64,000 nucleotides of DNA, taken from Paracoccus solventivorans (GTDB lineage Bacteria > Pseudomonadota > Alphaproteobacteria > Rhodobacterales > Rhodobacteraceae). The notes beneath the pieces are model-generated. The model was not told where the DNA came from. It saw nothing but the letters and a program-made list of their open reading frames with translations, and did not search any database. This document shows, in pieces, positions 56,007 through 63,847 of the stretch (position 1 is the first letter of the stretch; each line of letters begins with the position of its first letter). The stretch spans positions 185,068 to 249,067 of the forward strand of contig NZ_FRCK01000004.1 in assembly GCF_900142875.1 (NCBI RefSeq), written 5' to 3'. The translations under genes were made by a program, and so were the position numbers.

Positions 56007-56966
56007 ATGCCCGCAGTTTCCACCCTGACCCTGCGTCCCGATGCCTCGGGCATCGCCCGCGCCGCGCGGCTGCTGGCCGAGGGCGGGACCGTCGCCCTGC
56101 CGACGGAAACGGTGTATGGACTGGCCGCCAATGCCCGCGACGGGGCGGCGGTGGCGCGGATCTATCAGGCCAAGGGGCGGCCGTCCTTCAACCCGCTGAT
56201 CGTGCATTGCGCCGATATGGCGGCCGCCGCGCGGATCGGCCGGCTGGAGGGCGAGGCCGAGGCGCTGGCCCGCACCTTCTGGCCCGGGCCGCTGACGCTG
56301 GTGGTGCCGCTGCGTGCGGACGCCGGCATCGCCGGGATCGTGACGGCAGGGCTGGACAGCGTCGGGCTGCGGGTGCCGGCGCATAAGCTGGCGCAGGCGG
56401 TGCTGCGGGACTCGGGGCTGGCGCTGGCGATGCCCTCGGCCAATGCCTCGGGGCGGATCAGCCCGACCACGGCGGCGCATGTGCTGGACCCGGACGGCGG
56501 GCTGGCGGGGCGCATCGCCGCGGTGCTGGACGGCGGCGCCTGCCCGGTCGGGGTCGAATCGACCATCATCGGCTGGCGGGACGGGGCGGCGGTGCTGCTG
56601 CGCCCCGGCGGCGTCGCGGCCGAGGCTGTGGAATCGGTGCTGGGCCACCCCCTGGCCCGCGCCGCAGTGGACGGGGATGCGCCCGATTCGCCGGGCCAGC
56701 TGCTCAGCCACTACGCCCCCGCGGCGCCGGTCCGGCTGGGCGCGCAGGCGGCGCGGGCGGGCGAGACGCTGATCGGTTTCGGACCGGTGGCGGGCGACCT
56801 GACGCTGTCAGCCTCGGGCGATCTGGCCGAGGCCGCCGCGCGGCTGTTCGACACGCTGCGCGCGGCCGACCGCCGCGGCCTGCCCATCGCGGTGGCTCCG
56901 ATCCCGGCGCAGGGGCTGGGGCTGGCGATCAACGACCGGCTGGCCCGCGCGGCGGCGCCGCGGTGA
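56007..56966 (+). CDS. L-threonylcarbamoyladenylate synthase (Sua5 type)
   Basis: This enzyme makes threonylcarbamoyl-AMP for the t6A modification of tRNA. The 319-residue protein has the YrdC core (LLAEGGTVALPTETVYGLAA, IYQAKGRPSFNPLIVH, FWPGPLTLVVP, GLRVPAH, MPSANASGRISPT, ESTIIGW) and a C-terminal Sua5 domain (DSPGQLLSHYAPAAPVRL), so it is the long Sua5 form rather than the short TsaC. It is divergent from the acyl-CoA dehydrogenase. The glycosylase gene follows after 52 bases. Confidence 0.94.
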   Translation: MPAVSTLTLRPDASGIARAARLLAEGGTVALPTETVYGLAANARDGAAVARIYQAKGRPSFNPLIVHCADMAAAARIGRLEGEAEALARTFWPGPLTLVVPLRADAGIAGIVTAGLDSVGLRVPAHKLAQAVLRDSGLALAMPSANASGRISPTTAAHVLDPDGGLAGRIAAVLDGGACPVGVESTIIGWRDGAAVLLRPGGVAAEAVESVLGHPLARAAVDGDAPDSPGQLLSHYAPAAPVRLGAQAARAGETLIGFGPVAGDLTLSASGDLAEAAARLFDTLRAADRRGLPIAVAPIPAQGLGLAINDRLARAAAPR

Positions 56967-57018
56967 TCCGGGTGCCGCGCCATTGCGGCGGCGCGTCCCT
57001 GCGCCTAGCCTTGCACCC

Positions 57019-57849
57019 ATGACCGCCGAGCCGATCTGGAAGGGAACCCCCCTGGACGCTGCCACCGCGCTGGCGCTGCTGGACTGGCAGCGCGAGATGG
57101 GCGCGGACGAGCCGATCCTTGACGGCCCCGTGGACCGCTACGCCGAGATTGCCCCCGCGCCCGCGCCGGCCAGCCCGCAGCCGGCGCTGGCCGGGATGCC
57201 TGCCGCCGCCCCCGCCGCGGCGCCCGCGCCTCAGATCGACCTGCCCGCGCAGGCCACCGCAATGGCCGCCCGCGCCGGCAACCTGTCCGAACTGGCGGCG
57301 CTGATGCAGGATTTCGACGGGCTCGAGATCCGCCGCGGCGCCCGCAACTTCGTCTTTGCCGACGGCAACCCGGGCGCGCGGGTGATGATCCTGGGCGAGG
57401 CCCCGGGCGAGGAAGAGGACCGGCAGGGCCGCCCCTTCGTCGGCCGCGCCGGGCAGCTGCTGGACCAGATGTTCGCCGCCATCGGCCTGTCGCGGCAGGC
57501 GGTGGATGCCGAACGCGCGCTCTACATCACCAATGTGCTGCCCTGGCGCCCGCCGGGCAACCGCCGCCCGGAGCAGGCGGAAATCGACGCGATGCTGCCC
57601 TTTGTCGCCCGCCACGTCGAGCTGGCGGCGCCGGATGTGCTGGTGCTGATGGGCAACACCCCCTGCCAGGCGGTGCTGGGGCGGCAGGGGATCCTGCGGC
57701 TGCGCGGGCAATGGGCGCAAGGTTTCGGTCGCCCGGTGCTGCCGATGGCGCACCCCGCCTATGTGCTGCGCAACCCGATCGCCAAGCGGGATTCCTGGGC
57801 GGACCTGCTGTCGCTGCAGGCGCGGCTTCAGGCCGGCCCGCAGCCCTGA
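57019..57849 (+). CDS. Uracil-DNA glycosylase, family 4-like, without Fe-S cysteines
   Basis: The 276-residue protein removes uracil from DNA, judged by motif A GEAPGEEEDRQGRPFVGRAG and motif B PMAHPAYVLRNP. Family 4 enzymes hold a 4Fe-4S cluster through four cysteines; here those positions appear as DFDGLEIRRGARNFVF (no CxxC), NVLPWRPPGN and EIDAMLPFV, and the only cysteine is in GNTPCQAVLG. An Ala/Pro-rich N-terminal ~75 residues precedes the domain. Activity is probable because the catalytic motifs remain. The end overlaps the convergent DsbD-like gene by 22 bases. Confidence 0.85.
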   Translation: MTAEPIWKGTPLDAATALALLDWQREMGADEPILDGPVDRYAEIAPAPAPASPQPALAGMPAAAPAAAPAPQIDLPAQATAMAARAGNLSELAALMQDFDGLEIRRGARNFVFADGNPGARVMILGEAPGEEEDRQGRPFVGRAGQLLDQMFAAIGLSRQAVDAERALYITNVLPWRPPGNRRPEQAEIDAMLPFVARHVELAAPDVLVLMGNTPCQAVLGRQGILRLRGQWAQGFGRPVLPMAHPAYVLRNPIAKRDSWADLLSLQARLQAGPQP

Positions 57850-58628
57850 TATTCGACCGCGCCGCCGGTCCCGTCGACCAGCGTCAGCCGCACGGCACCC
57901 CGGTCCAGCGCAAACGGCTTGCCCGAGGGCGCCACGAAATCCGAGGTCGCGGTGATCCGCCCCCCGGCTTCGCTGAGCTCGGGCGCGGAGACCCAGATTT
58001 CGCCGCCGTCATGTTCCAGCGCCGCCGCGATCTCGTTGCCGCCGGTCGCGGGGGCCGAGACGGCGACGCGCAGCCCGTCCTCGATCTCGGTCACCCGGCA
58101 GTCCAGCAGCGCGGGCTGAGGCTGCGGCACCTGCGCCAGCGCGGCCTCGATCCCCGGGTCGGGGGTGTCGGCCAGGGGCGGGGCGTCCAGCGTCAGATGC
58201 GCGGGCACGCAGATGGATTCGCACAGGCCCAGCTCGACCCCGACCCTGCCGGTGACCGGGGTGCCGGGGGTGGCGGGGGTGATCTCGATCGGCAGCACCA
58301 GCGCGCCGTGATAGCCCAGCGTGCGCTCTCCGGCGGATTCGATGATCTCGGGCACCGGCCAGTGCAGGGTGGCGGCGCCGATGTTCCCGGCGCCGTCCCA
58401 GTCGAAGCCGGGCGGCACGCCGTTGTCGCCGGGGCTGCGCCAGTAGGTCTTCCACCCCGGCTGCAGCTCCAGCCGCAGCGCGGTCATCCAGGTGCCCTCG
58501 GCGGTGGGATAGGCAGGCAGCAGCCGGGCGGATTTCAGCCCGGGCGGCAGCTCCTGCGCGGCGGCGGCGACAGGGGATGCCAGCAGCGCGGCCAGCAGCG
58601 GGGCGACAAGGGCGGCACGACATCTCAT
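57828..58628 (-). CDS. DsbD N-terminal-domain-like secreted protein
   Basis: The 266-residue protein has a signal peptide (ALLASPVAAAAQ) and a DsbD alpha-like immunoglobulin fold: GWKTYWRSPGDNGVPPGFDW, LGYHGALVLPIEITPATPGT and GVELGLCESICVPAHLTLD with the cysteine pair of the redox site. It lacks the membrane and thioredoxin domains of full-length DsbD, so it should act with a separate CcdA-like transporter. It should be periplasmic and take part in thiol-disulfide exchange or cytochrome maturation. It is convergent with the glycosylase gene. Confidence 0.85.
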   Translation of the reverse strand: MRCRAALVAPLLAALLASPVAAAAQELPPGLKSARLLPAYPTAEGTWMTALRLELQPGWKTYWRSPGDNGVPPGFDWDGAGNIGAATLHWPVPEIIESAGERTLGYHGALVLPIEITPATPGTPVTGRVGVELGLCESICVPAHLTLDAPPLADTPDPGIEAALAQVPQPQPALLDCRVTEIEDGLRVAVSAPATGGNEIAAALEHDGGEIWVSAPELSEAGGRITATSDFVAPSGKPFALDRGAVRLTLVDGTGGAVEYQGCGPA

Positions 58629-58765
58629 GCCCCCGATCTAGGTGCGGCGGCGGCGGGGGGAAAGTCACAACTGCGCCATGGACCTGCGGCAGCAGGGGCG
58701 CTTGCGGCCGGCCGGGCTTGCGCCGCGGGCGGCGGATGCCGATGTTGCAGGGGAAAGGATGCGCC

Positions 58766-59398
58766 ATGACCGACCAATCGACGCCTGCGCCCGATGCCGC
58801 CGCCGACGCTCGCGGCGCCATCCCCCGCGACAATCTGACCGGCAAGGTGCTGATCGCGATGCCGGGGATGACCGACCCGCGCTTTTCCCACGCGGTGGTG
58901 CTGATCTGCGCGCACGGGGACGAGGGCGCGATGGGCATCGTGCTGAACAAGCCGCTGCCCGGGATCGGCTTTGCCGAGCTGATGGACCAGCTGGGCATCC
59001 CGACCGAGGGCCGCGATCCGCCGGTGCCGGTGCATTTCGGCGGCCCGGTCGAGCCCGGGCGCGGCTTCGTGCTGCACCCGCTGCCCGAGGGCGTGCCCGA
59101 TGACGAGGGCTCGGGCAGGGTCCGCATCGGCGGCCTGCCGCTGGGGGTCACCACCACCCGCAATATCCTGGAAGACATCGTGCAGGGCCGCGGCCCCGAC
59201 CGGGCGGTGCTGTCGCTGGGCTATGCCGGCTGGGGCGCGGGCCAGCTGGAAAACGAGATGCTGGCCAACGGCTGGCTGACCGCCGAGGCCCGCGACGAGC
59301 TGGTCTTCGGCGCCGACAACGCCCGCAAATGGCAGGATGCGCTGAAATCGCTGGGCGTGGACCCGCTGGCGCTGTCGTCGGCGGCGGGGCGGGCCTGA
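58766..59398 (+). CDS. YqgE/AlgH family protein
   Basis: The 210-residue protein has the UPF0301 pattern: NLTGKVLIAMPGMTDPRFSH, AVVLICAHGDEGAMGIVLNK, VHFGGPVEPGRGFVLH, SLGYAGWGAGQLENEMLANG and WL at the end of that segment. The biochemical role is not established; AlgH has been linked to alginate regulation and redox control in pseudomonads. GGGGAAAGGA lies upstream of the ATG. The gene is divergent from the DsbD-like gene and is followed by a repeat-B element. Confidence 0.9.
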   Translation: MTDQSTPAPDAAADARGAIPRDNLTGKVLIAMPGMTDPRFSHAVVLICAHGDEGAMGIVLNKPLPGIGFAELMDQLGIPTEGRDPPVPVHFGGPVEPGRGFVLHPLPEGVPDDEGSGRVRIGGLPLGVTTTRNILEDIVQGRGPDRAVLSLGYAGWGAGQLENEMLANGWLTAEARDELVFGADNARKWQDALKSLGVDPLALSSAAGRA

Positions 59399-59401
59399 GA
59401 A

Positions 59402-59460
59402 GGGGGGCTTTGCCCCCGTCCCTGCAGGACTCCCCCCCAGGATATTTCCACACCAAAGAC
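59402..59460. repeat. Dispersed intergenic repeat B after yqgE
   Basis: A GGGGGC-TTT-GCCCCC hairpin (59403-59417) is followed by a GGATATTTCCACACCAAAGA box at 59440-59459, matching the right arm at 25011-25030 closely. It starts four bases after the YqgE stop codon. Confidence 0.75.
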
Positions 59461-59558
59461 GGCAGCAGGCGGCGAGGGGGCAGACGGGCGACGGTGACGC
59501 TTGCCCGCCCGGCCCCGGTTTGCGATAGAGAAGCCCAGTCGTGAACCGGAGGCCCGCC

Positions 59559-60527
59559 ATGATGTTCCGCGCCCGCCACCTGCTTGGCGTCGAACAGCTC
59601 TCGCCCCCCGAGATTACCACGCTGCTCGACCTAGCCGAGACCTATGTCGCGCTGAACCGGCGCACGGTGAAACACGGCGATGCGCTGCAGGGGCTGACGC
59701 AGATCAACCTGTTCTTCGAGGCCTCGACCCGCACCCAGTCCAGTTTCGAGCTCGCCGGCAAGCGGCTGGGCGCGGATGTGATGAACATGGCCGTCGCCCA
59801 GTCCAGCGTGAAGAAGGGCGAGACGCTGATCGACACCGCGCTGACCCTGAACGCGATGCAGCCCGACCTGCTGGTGGTGCGCCACCCCCATTCCGGCGCG
59901 GTCAACCTGCTGGCGGAAAAGGTGAATTGCGCGGTGGTGAACGCCGGCGACGGGCGGCACGAGCACCCGACCCAGGCGCTGCTGGACGCGCTGACCATCC
60001 GCCGGGCCAAGGGGCGGCTGCACCGGCTGACCGTGGCGATCTGCGGCGACATCGCGCATTCGCGGGTGGCACGATCCAACCTGATCCTGCTGGGCAAGAT
60101 GGAAAACCGGGTGCGGCTGGTCGGGCCGGCGACGCTGATGCCCTCGGGCGCGGGCGAATGGGGCTGCGAGGTCCACCACGACATGGAGGAAGGGCTGCGC
60201 GACGCCGATGTGGTGATGATGCTGCGCCTGCAAAAGGAACGGATGGACGGCGGCTTCATCCCCTCGGAACGCGAATATTACCACCGCTGGGGGCTGGACG
60301 CCGAGAAACTGGCGCTCGCGAAACCCGACGCCATCGTCATGCACCCGGGCCCGATGAACCGCGGCGTGGAGATAGACGGCACCATCGCCGACGACATCAA
60401 CCGCAGCGTGATCCAGCACCAGGTGGAAATGGGCGTGGCGGTGCGCATGGCCGCCATGGATCTGCTGGCGCGCAACCTGCGGGCCGAGCGCGGGGCGCGG
60501 GCGGCGGAGGAGGGGACCTATGTCTGA
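59559..60527 (+). CDS. pyrB: Aspartate carbamoyltransferase catalytic subunit
   Basis: PyrB joins carbamoyl phosphate and aspartate in pyrimidine synthesis. The 322-residue product has the carbamoyl-phosphate site [48 protein letters not shown] and the aspartate-site [13 protein letters not shown] and [18 protein letters not shown] sits upstream of the ATG at 59559; a GTG at 59541 is less likely. No pyrI follows. It is followed by a dihydroorotase-like gene missing key residues, which fits ATCases of the Pseudomonas-type holoenzyme. Confidence 0.96.
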   Translation: MMFRARHLLGVEQLSPPEITTLLDLAETYVALNRRTVKHGDALQGLTQINLFFEASTRTQSSFELAGKRLGADVMNMAVAQSSVKKGETLIDTALTLNAMQPDLLVVRHPHSGAVNLLAEKVNCAVVNAGDGRHEHPTQALLDALTIRRAKGRLHRLTVAICGDIAHSRVARSNLILLGKMENRVRLVGPATLMPSGAGEWGCEVHHDMEEGLRDADVVMMLRLQKERMDGGFIPSEREYYHRWGLDAEKLALAKPDAIVMHPGPMNRGVEIDGTIADDINRSVIQHQVEMGVAVRMAAMDLLARNLRAERGARAAEEGTYV

Positions 60528-60554
60528 AGCCATGGCCCCTTCGTCGCGGCCGCA

Positions 60555-60580
60555 TGGGTATTTGAACCAGAAAGAACTCC
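60555..60580. repeat. Dispersed intergenic repeat A, single arm
   Basis: GGGTATTTGAACCAGAAAGA matches the left arm of the copies at 13309 and 39815, but no inverted partner is present. It lies in the 66-base gap between pyrB and the dihydroorotase-like gene. Confidence 0.7.
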
Positions 60581-60593
60581 GGGCGCGTAAACC

Positions 60594-61862
60594 ATGATCC
60601 TGCATTTCCAGAACGCCCGGCTGATCGACCCCGAGGCGCTGAGCGACGAACCCGGCAGCCTGACCGTCGAGGACGGCGTGATCGTGGCGCTGGATGACGA
60701 TGCCCCCGAGGGTGCGCGGGTGATCGATTGCGACGGGCGTTGTCTTGCGCCCGGGATCGTGGACTGGGGCGTCAAGATCGGCGAGCCGGGCGAGCGGCAC
60801 CGCGAATCCATGCGCTCGGCCGCGCTGGCGGCGGCGGCGGGCGGGGTGACCACGATCGTCACGCGTCCCGACACGCTGCCCCCGATCGACACGCCGGAAT
60901 CGCTCGAGTTCGTCACCCGCCGCGCCGCCGGGCAGCTGGTGCGCATCCGCCATCAGGCCGCCCTGACCCGTGGCCGCGATGGGCGCGAGATGGTCGAGAT
61001 GGGGTTCCTGCGCGACGTGGGCGCGCTGGCCTTTACCGACGGGGTGCGGGTGGTCGAAAATACCAAGCTGCTGTCGCGCTGCATGACCTATGCCCGCGAT
61101 CTTGGCGCGCTGATCGTGGGCCATCCGCAGGACCCCGGGCTGTCGCGCGGGGCGGCGGCGACCAGCGGCAAGTTCGCCTCGCTCTACGGGCTGCCCTCGG
61201 TCACGCCGCTGGCGGAGCGCATGGGGCTGGAACGCGACCTGGCGCTGGTCGAGGCGACGGGGGTGTGCTGGCACGCCGACCAGATCACCACCGCCGATTC
61301 GCTGGTCGTGCTGGACCGGGCGCGGGCGGCGGGGCTGGACGTGACCGCGGGAACCTCGATCCACCATCTGACGCTGAACGAGTTCGACGTCGGCGATTAT
61401 CGCACCTTTTTCCGCCTGACCCCGCCCCTGCGCTCCGAGGACGACCGCATGGCCATGGTCGAGGCGGTGGCCGAGGGCCGTATCGACGTGATCGGCAGTT
61501 TCCACACCCCCCAGGACGAAGAGGCCAAGCGCCTGCCCTTCGAGGTTGCGGCCCCGGGCGCGGTGGGGCTGGAAACCCTGCTGCCGGCGGCGATGCGGCT
61601 TTACCATCAGGGCGGCGTCGGGCTGGCGCAGCTGTGGCGGGCGATGTCGCTGAACCCGGCGCGGCGGCTGGGACTGGACGCCGGGCGGCTGGCGGTGGGC
61701 GCGCCCGCCGATCTGGTGCTGTTCGACCCGGATGCGCCCTTCATCCTCGACCGTTTCGCCCTGCAGTCCAAGTCCAAGAACACCCCCTTCGACGGCACAA
61801 GGATGGAGGGGCGGGTGCTGGGCACCTGGGTCGGCGGCGCGCGGGTGTTCGGGAATGGCTGA
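60594..61862 (+). CDS. pyrC: Dihydroorotase-like protein, probably non-catalytic
   Basis: The 422-residue protein has the amidohydrolase fold of bacterial type I dihydroorotase, but active-site positions are altered. Where the metal-binding HxH normally stands (usually DxHxH.REPG) it reads GIVDWGVKIGEPGERHRES. The final catalytic aspartate of the usual DHAPH is SFHTPQ. One histidine (IVGHPQDPG) and IHHLTLNEF are kept. Such pseudo-dihydroorotases (often named pyrC' or PyrX) support ATCase assembly. It follows pyrB in the same direction and overlaps plsY by 8 bases. The gene name is conventional; an active enzyme is probably encoded elsewhere. Confidence 0.88.
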   Translation: MILHFQNARLIDPEALSDEPGSLTVEDGVIVALDDDAPEGARVIDCDGRCLAPGIVDWGVKIGEPGERHRESMRSAALAAAAGGVTTIVTRPDTLPPIDTPESLEFVTRRAAGQLVRIRHQAALTRGRDGREMVEMGFLRDVGALAFTDGVRVVENTKLLSRCMTYARDLGALIVGHPQDPGLSRGAAATSGKFASLYGLPSVTPLAERMGLERDLALVEATGVCWHADQITTADSLVVLDRARAAGLDVTAGTSIHHLTLNEFDVGDYRTFFRLTPPLRSEDDRMAMVEAVAEGRIDVIGSFHTPQDEEAKRLPFEVAAPGAVGLETLLPAAMRLYHQGGVGLAQLWRAMSLNPARRLGLDAGRLAVGAPADLVLFDPDAPFILDRFALQSKSKNTPFDGTRMEGRVLGTWVGGARVFGNG

Positions 61863-62460
61863 TGCGATGCTGCTGGGGGCGGCGGCGGGGCTGGGCTATC
61901 TGCTGGGCTCGGTGCCGTTCGGGGTGCTGCTGACCCGGGCGCTGGGGCTTGGCGATCTGCGTAGCATCGGCTCTGGCAATATCGGCGCGACCAATGTGCT
62001 GCGCACCGGCAACAAGGGCGCAGCACTGGCCACGCTGCTGCTGGACGGCGGCAAGGGCGCCGCCGCGGTGCTGCTGGCGCGCTGGCTTGGCGGTGAGGGC
62101 GCGGCGCTGGTCGCCGGGGGCGCGGCGTTCCTGGGCCATCTCTACCCGGTCTGGCTGGGATTTCGCGGCGGCAAGGGCGTCGCCACCTTTCTGGGCACGG
62201 TGATTGCGCTGGCCTGGCCGCTGGGGCTGGGGCTCTGCGCGATCTGGCTGCTGACCGCGGCGCTCAGCCGCATCTCGTCGTTGTCGGCGCTGGTGGCGGC
62301 GGCGTCGGCGCCGGTGCTGGCGCTGGCCATGGGGCAGCCCGGGCTGGCGGCGGTGACGCTGTTCATGGCGACGCTGATCTTCCTGCGCCACCACGAGAAC
62401 ATCGCCCGGCTGCGGGCGGGGACCGAGCCGCGGATCGGCGCCGGCAAGCGCCGCGGCTAG
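61855..62460 (+). CDS. plsY: Glycerol-3-phosphate acyltransferase PlsY
   Basis: PlsY uses acyl-phosphate to acylate glycerol-3-phosphate in phospholipid synthesis. The 201-residue membrane protein begins with a helix (GLGYLLGSVPFGVLLTRALG) and has the three loops of the family: RSIGSGNIGATNVLRTGNKG, GHLYPVWLGFRGGKGVATFL and FLRHHENIARLRAGTEP. Its start overlaps the dihydroorotase-like gene by 8 bases. The end overlaps the convergent small membrane protein gene by 4 bases. Confidence 0.96.
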   Translation: MADAMLLGAAAGLGYLLGSVPFGVLLTRALGLGDLRSIGSGNIGATNVLRTGNKGAALATLLLDGGKGAAAVLLARWLGGEGAALVAGGAAFLGHLYPVWLGFRGGKGVATFLGTVIALAWPLGLGLCAIWLLTAALSRISSLSALVAAASAPVLALAMGQPGLAAVTLFMATLIFLRHHENIARLRAGTEPRIGAGKRRG

Positions 62461-62711
62461 GGGCGGTGCAGCTGCGCCTCGACCGCCTCGGCGGTGCGGC
62501 GGGTGTTGTGGTAGATGCCAATCTGCAGATAGATGAACCCGGCGATCAGGGTCAGGTTGATGAACCCGCCCACCAGCACCATGATGAGCGAATGCAGGCC
62601 GCCGGCCGGGTGGTTCATCGAGATCACGGCGGCGGCAATGATCCCGATCGCGGCTAGGACCACGATCACATCGACAAGCCGTTCCAGCCAGCGGACAAAG
62701 AAATCGCGCAT
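62457..62711 (-). CDS. Small two-helix membrane protein
   Basis: The 84-residue protein has two hydrophobic helices (LVDVIVVLAAIGIIAAAVIS and LIMVLVGGFINLTLIAGFIY) and a short polar C-terminus (IGIYHNTRRTAEAVEAQ). The ATG at 62711 is favoured over longer in-frame starts, which would add an unrelated basic N-terminus. The family is not recognised. It is transcribed separately from plsY (convergent) and stands downstream of the 3-hydroxyacyl-CoA dehydrogenase across a repeat-B element. Confidence 0.75.
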   Translation of the reverse strand: MRDFFVRWLERLVDVIVVLAAIGIIAAAVISMNHPAGGLHSLIMVLVGGFINLTLIAGFIYLQIGIYHNTRRTAEAVEAQLHRP

Positions 62712-62806
62712 GAGCCCAATCCTTCTGCTACGCAAGGGTGAAAGCGGGGCGCCGCGGGATGGTTCCGCCGTGCCTCCGAACACCCCCACCTGCAGGGCTT
62801 CGGGCG

Positions 62807-62858
62807 GTCGCAAATATCCCGGGGGTCCGGGGGCTGGCCCCCGGTCCGGCGGCGCCGC
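62807..62858. repeat. Dispersed intergenic repeat B near the 3-hydroxyacyl-CoA dehydrogenase gene
   Basis: AAATATCCCGGGGGTCCGGG is followed by a GGGGGCTGGCCCCC hairpin. It lies directly downstream of the 3-hydroxyacyl-CoA dehydrogenase stop on the minus strand. The arrangement matches the copies at 24908 and 32176. Confidence 0.75.
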
Positions 62859-63734
62859 TCAGCGCGTCGGCACCGGGGTCTCGCCGCGATAGTCGTAGAA
62901 GCCGCGGCCGGTCTTGCGGCCCAGCCAGCCGGCCTCGACGTATTTCACCAAGAGCGGGCAGGGGCGGTATTTGGTGTCGGCCAGCCCGTCGTGCAGCACG
63001 TTCATGATCGCCAGGCAGGTGTCCAGCCCGATGAAATCGGCCAGCTCCAGCGGCCCCATCGGGTGATTCGCCCCCAGCTTCATCGATTCGTCGATGGAAC
63101 GGACGTTGCCCACGCCCTCATACAGCACATAGACCGCCTCGTTCATCATCGGCACCAGGATCCGGTTCACGATGAAGGCGGGGAAATCCTCGGCGCTGGC
63201 GGCGGTCTTGCCCAGCGACGCGACGACGCCGACCAGCGTCTGATAGGTGTCCTCGTTGGTGGCGATGCCGCGGATCAGCTCGACCAGCTGCATCACCGGC
63301 ACCGGGTTCATGAAGTGGAAGCCCATAAATTTTTCCGGCCGGTCGGTGCGGCTGGCCAGCCGGGTGATCGAGATCGACGAGGTGTTCGAGGTCAGGATCG
63401 TCTCGGGCTTGAGATGCGGCAGCACCGATTCGAAGATCTTGTTCTTGACGTCCTCGCGCTCGGTCGCGGCCTCGATGACCAGATCGGTGGCGCCGATGTC
63501 GGCCATGTCGGTGGTGGTGCGGATGCGGGCCATGGCGGCGGCCTTGTCCTCGGCCGAGACCTTGCCGCGGCTGACCTGCCGGTCGAGGTTCTTGTCGATC
63601 GTCGCGACCGCTGCCTGCATCGCTTCGGCCGAGATGTCGTTCAGCAGCACGTCATACCCGGCCAGCGCGAAGACATGGGCGATCCCGTTGCCCATCTGCC
63701 CGGCGCCGATCACGCCCACCGATTGCACCGCCAT
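62859..63734 (-). CDS. 3-hydroxyacyl-CoA / 3-hydroxybutyryl-CoA dehydrogenase
   Basis: The 291-residue enzyme oxidises 3-hydroxyacyl-CoA with NAD. It has the Rossmann motif VGVIGAGQMGNGIAHVFALA, then IEAATEREDVKNKIFE, the ILTSNTSSISITRLAS segment, GFHFMNPVPVMQLVELIRG, and the C-terminal helical dimer domain with GANHPMGPLELADFIGLDTC and GRKTGRGFYDYRG. Length fits the short single-domain form (hbdA/paaH-like). It sits just downstream of etfA on the same strand, as is common in Rhodobacteraceae. Confidence 0.95.
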   Translation of the reverse strand: MAVQSVGVIGAGQMGNGIAHVFALAGYDVLLNDISAEAMQAAVATIDKNLDRQVSRGKVSAEDKAAAMARIRTTTDMADIGATDLVIEAATEREDVKNKIFESVLPHLKPETILTSNTSSISITRLASRTDRPEKFMGFHFMNPVPVMQLVELIRGIATNEDTYQTLVGVVASLGKTAASAEDFPAFIVNRILVPMMNEAVYVLYEGVGNVRSIDESMKLGANHPMGPLELADFIGLDTCLAIMNVLHDGLADTKYRPCPLLVKYVEAGWLGRKTGRGFYDYRGETPVPTR

Positions 63735-63847
63735 GCGCCATTCTCCCTTGGAATACTGCGCGACGATAGGGCCGGCAGGGCTGGGTGTTCAACCAGTAAC
63801 CGCCCGGGCCGGTGGCGCCGGGCGGAAACTGCGGGTGTTGTCCGGGC

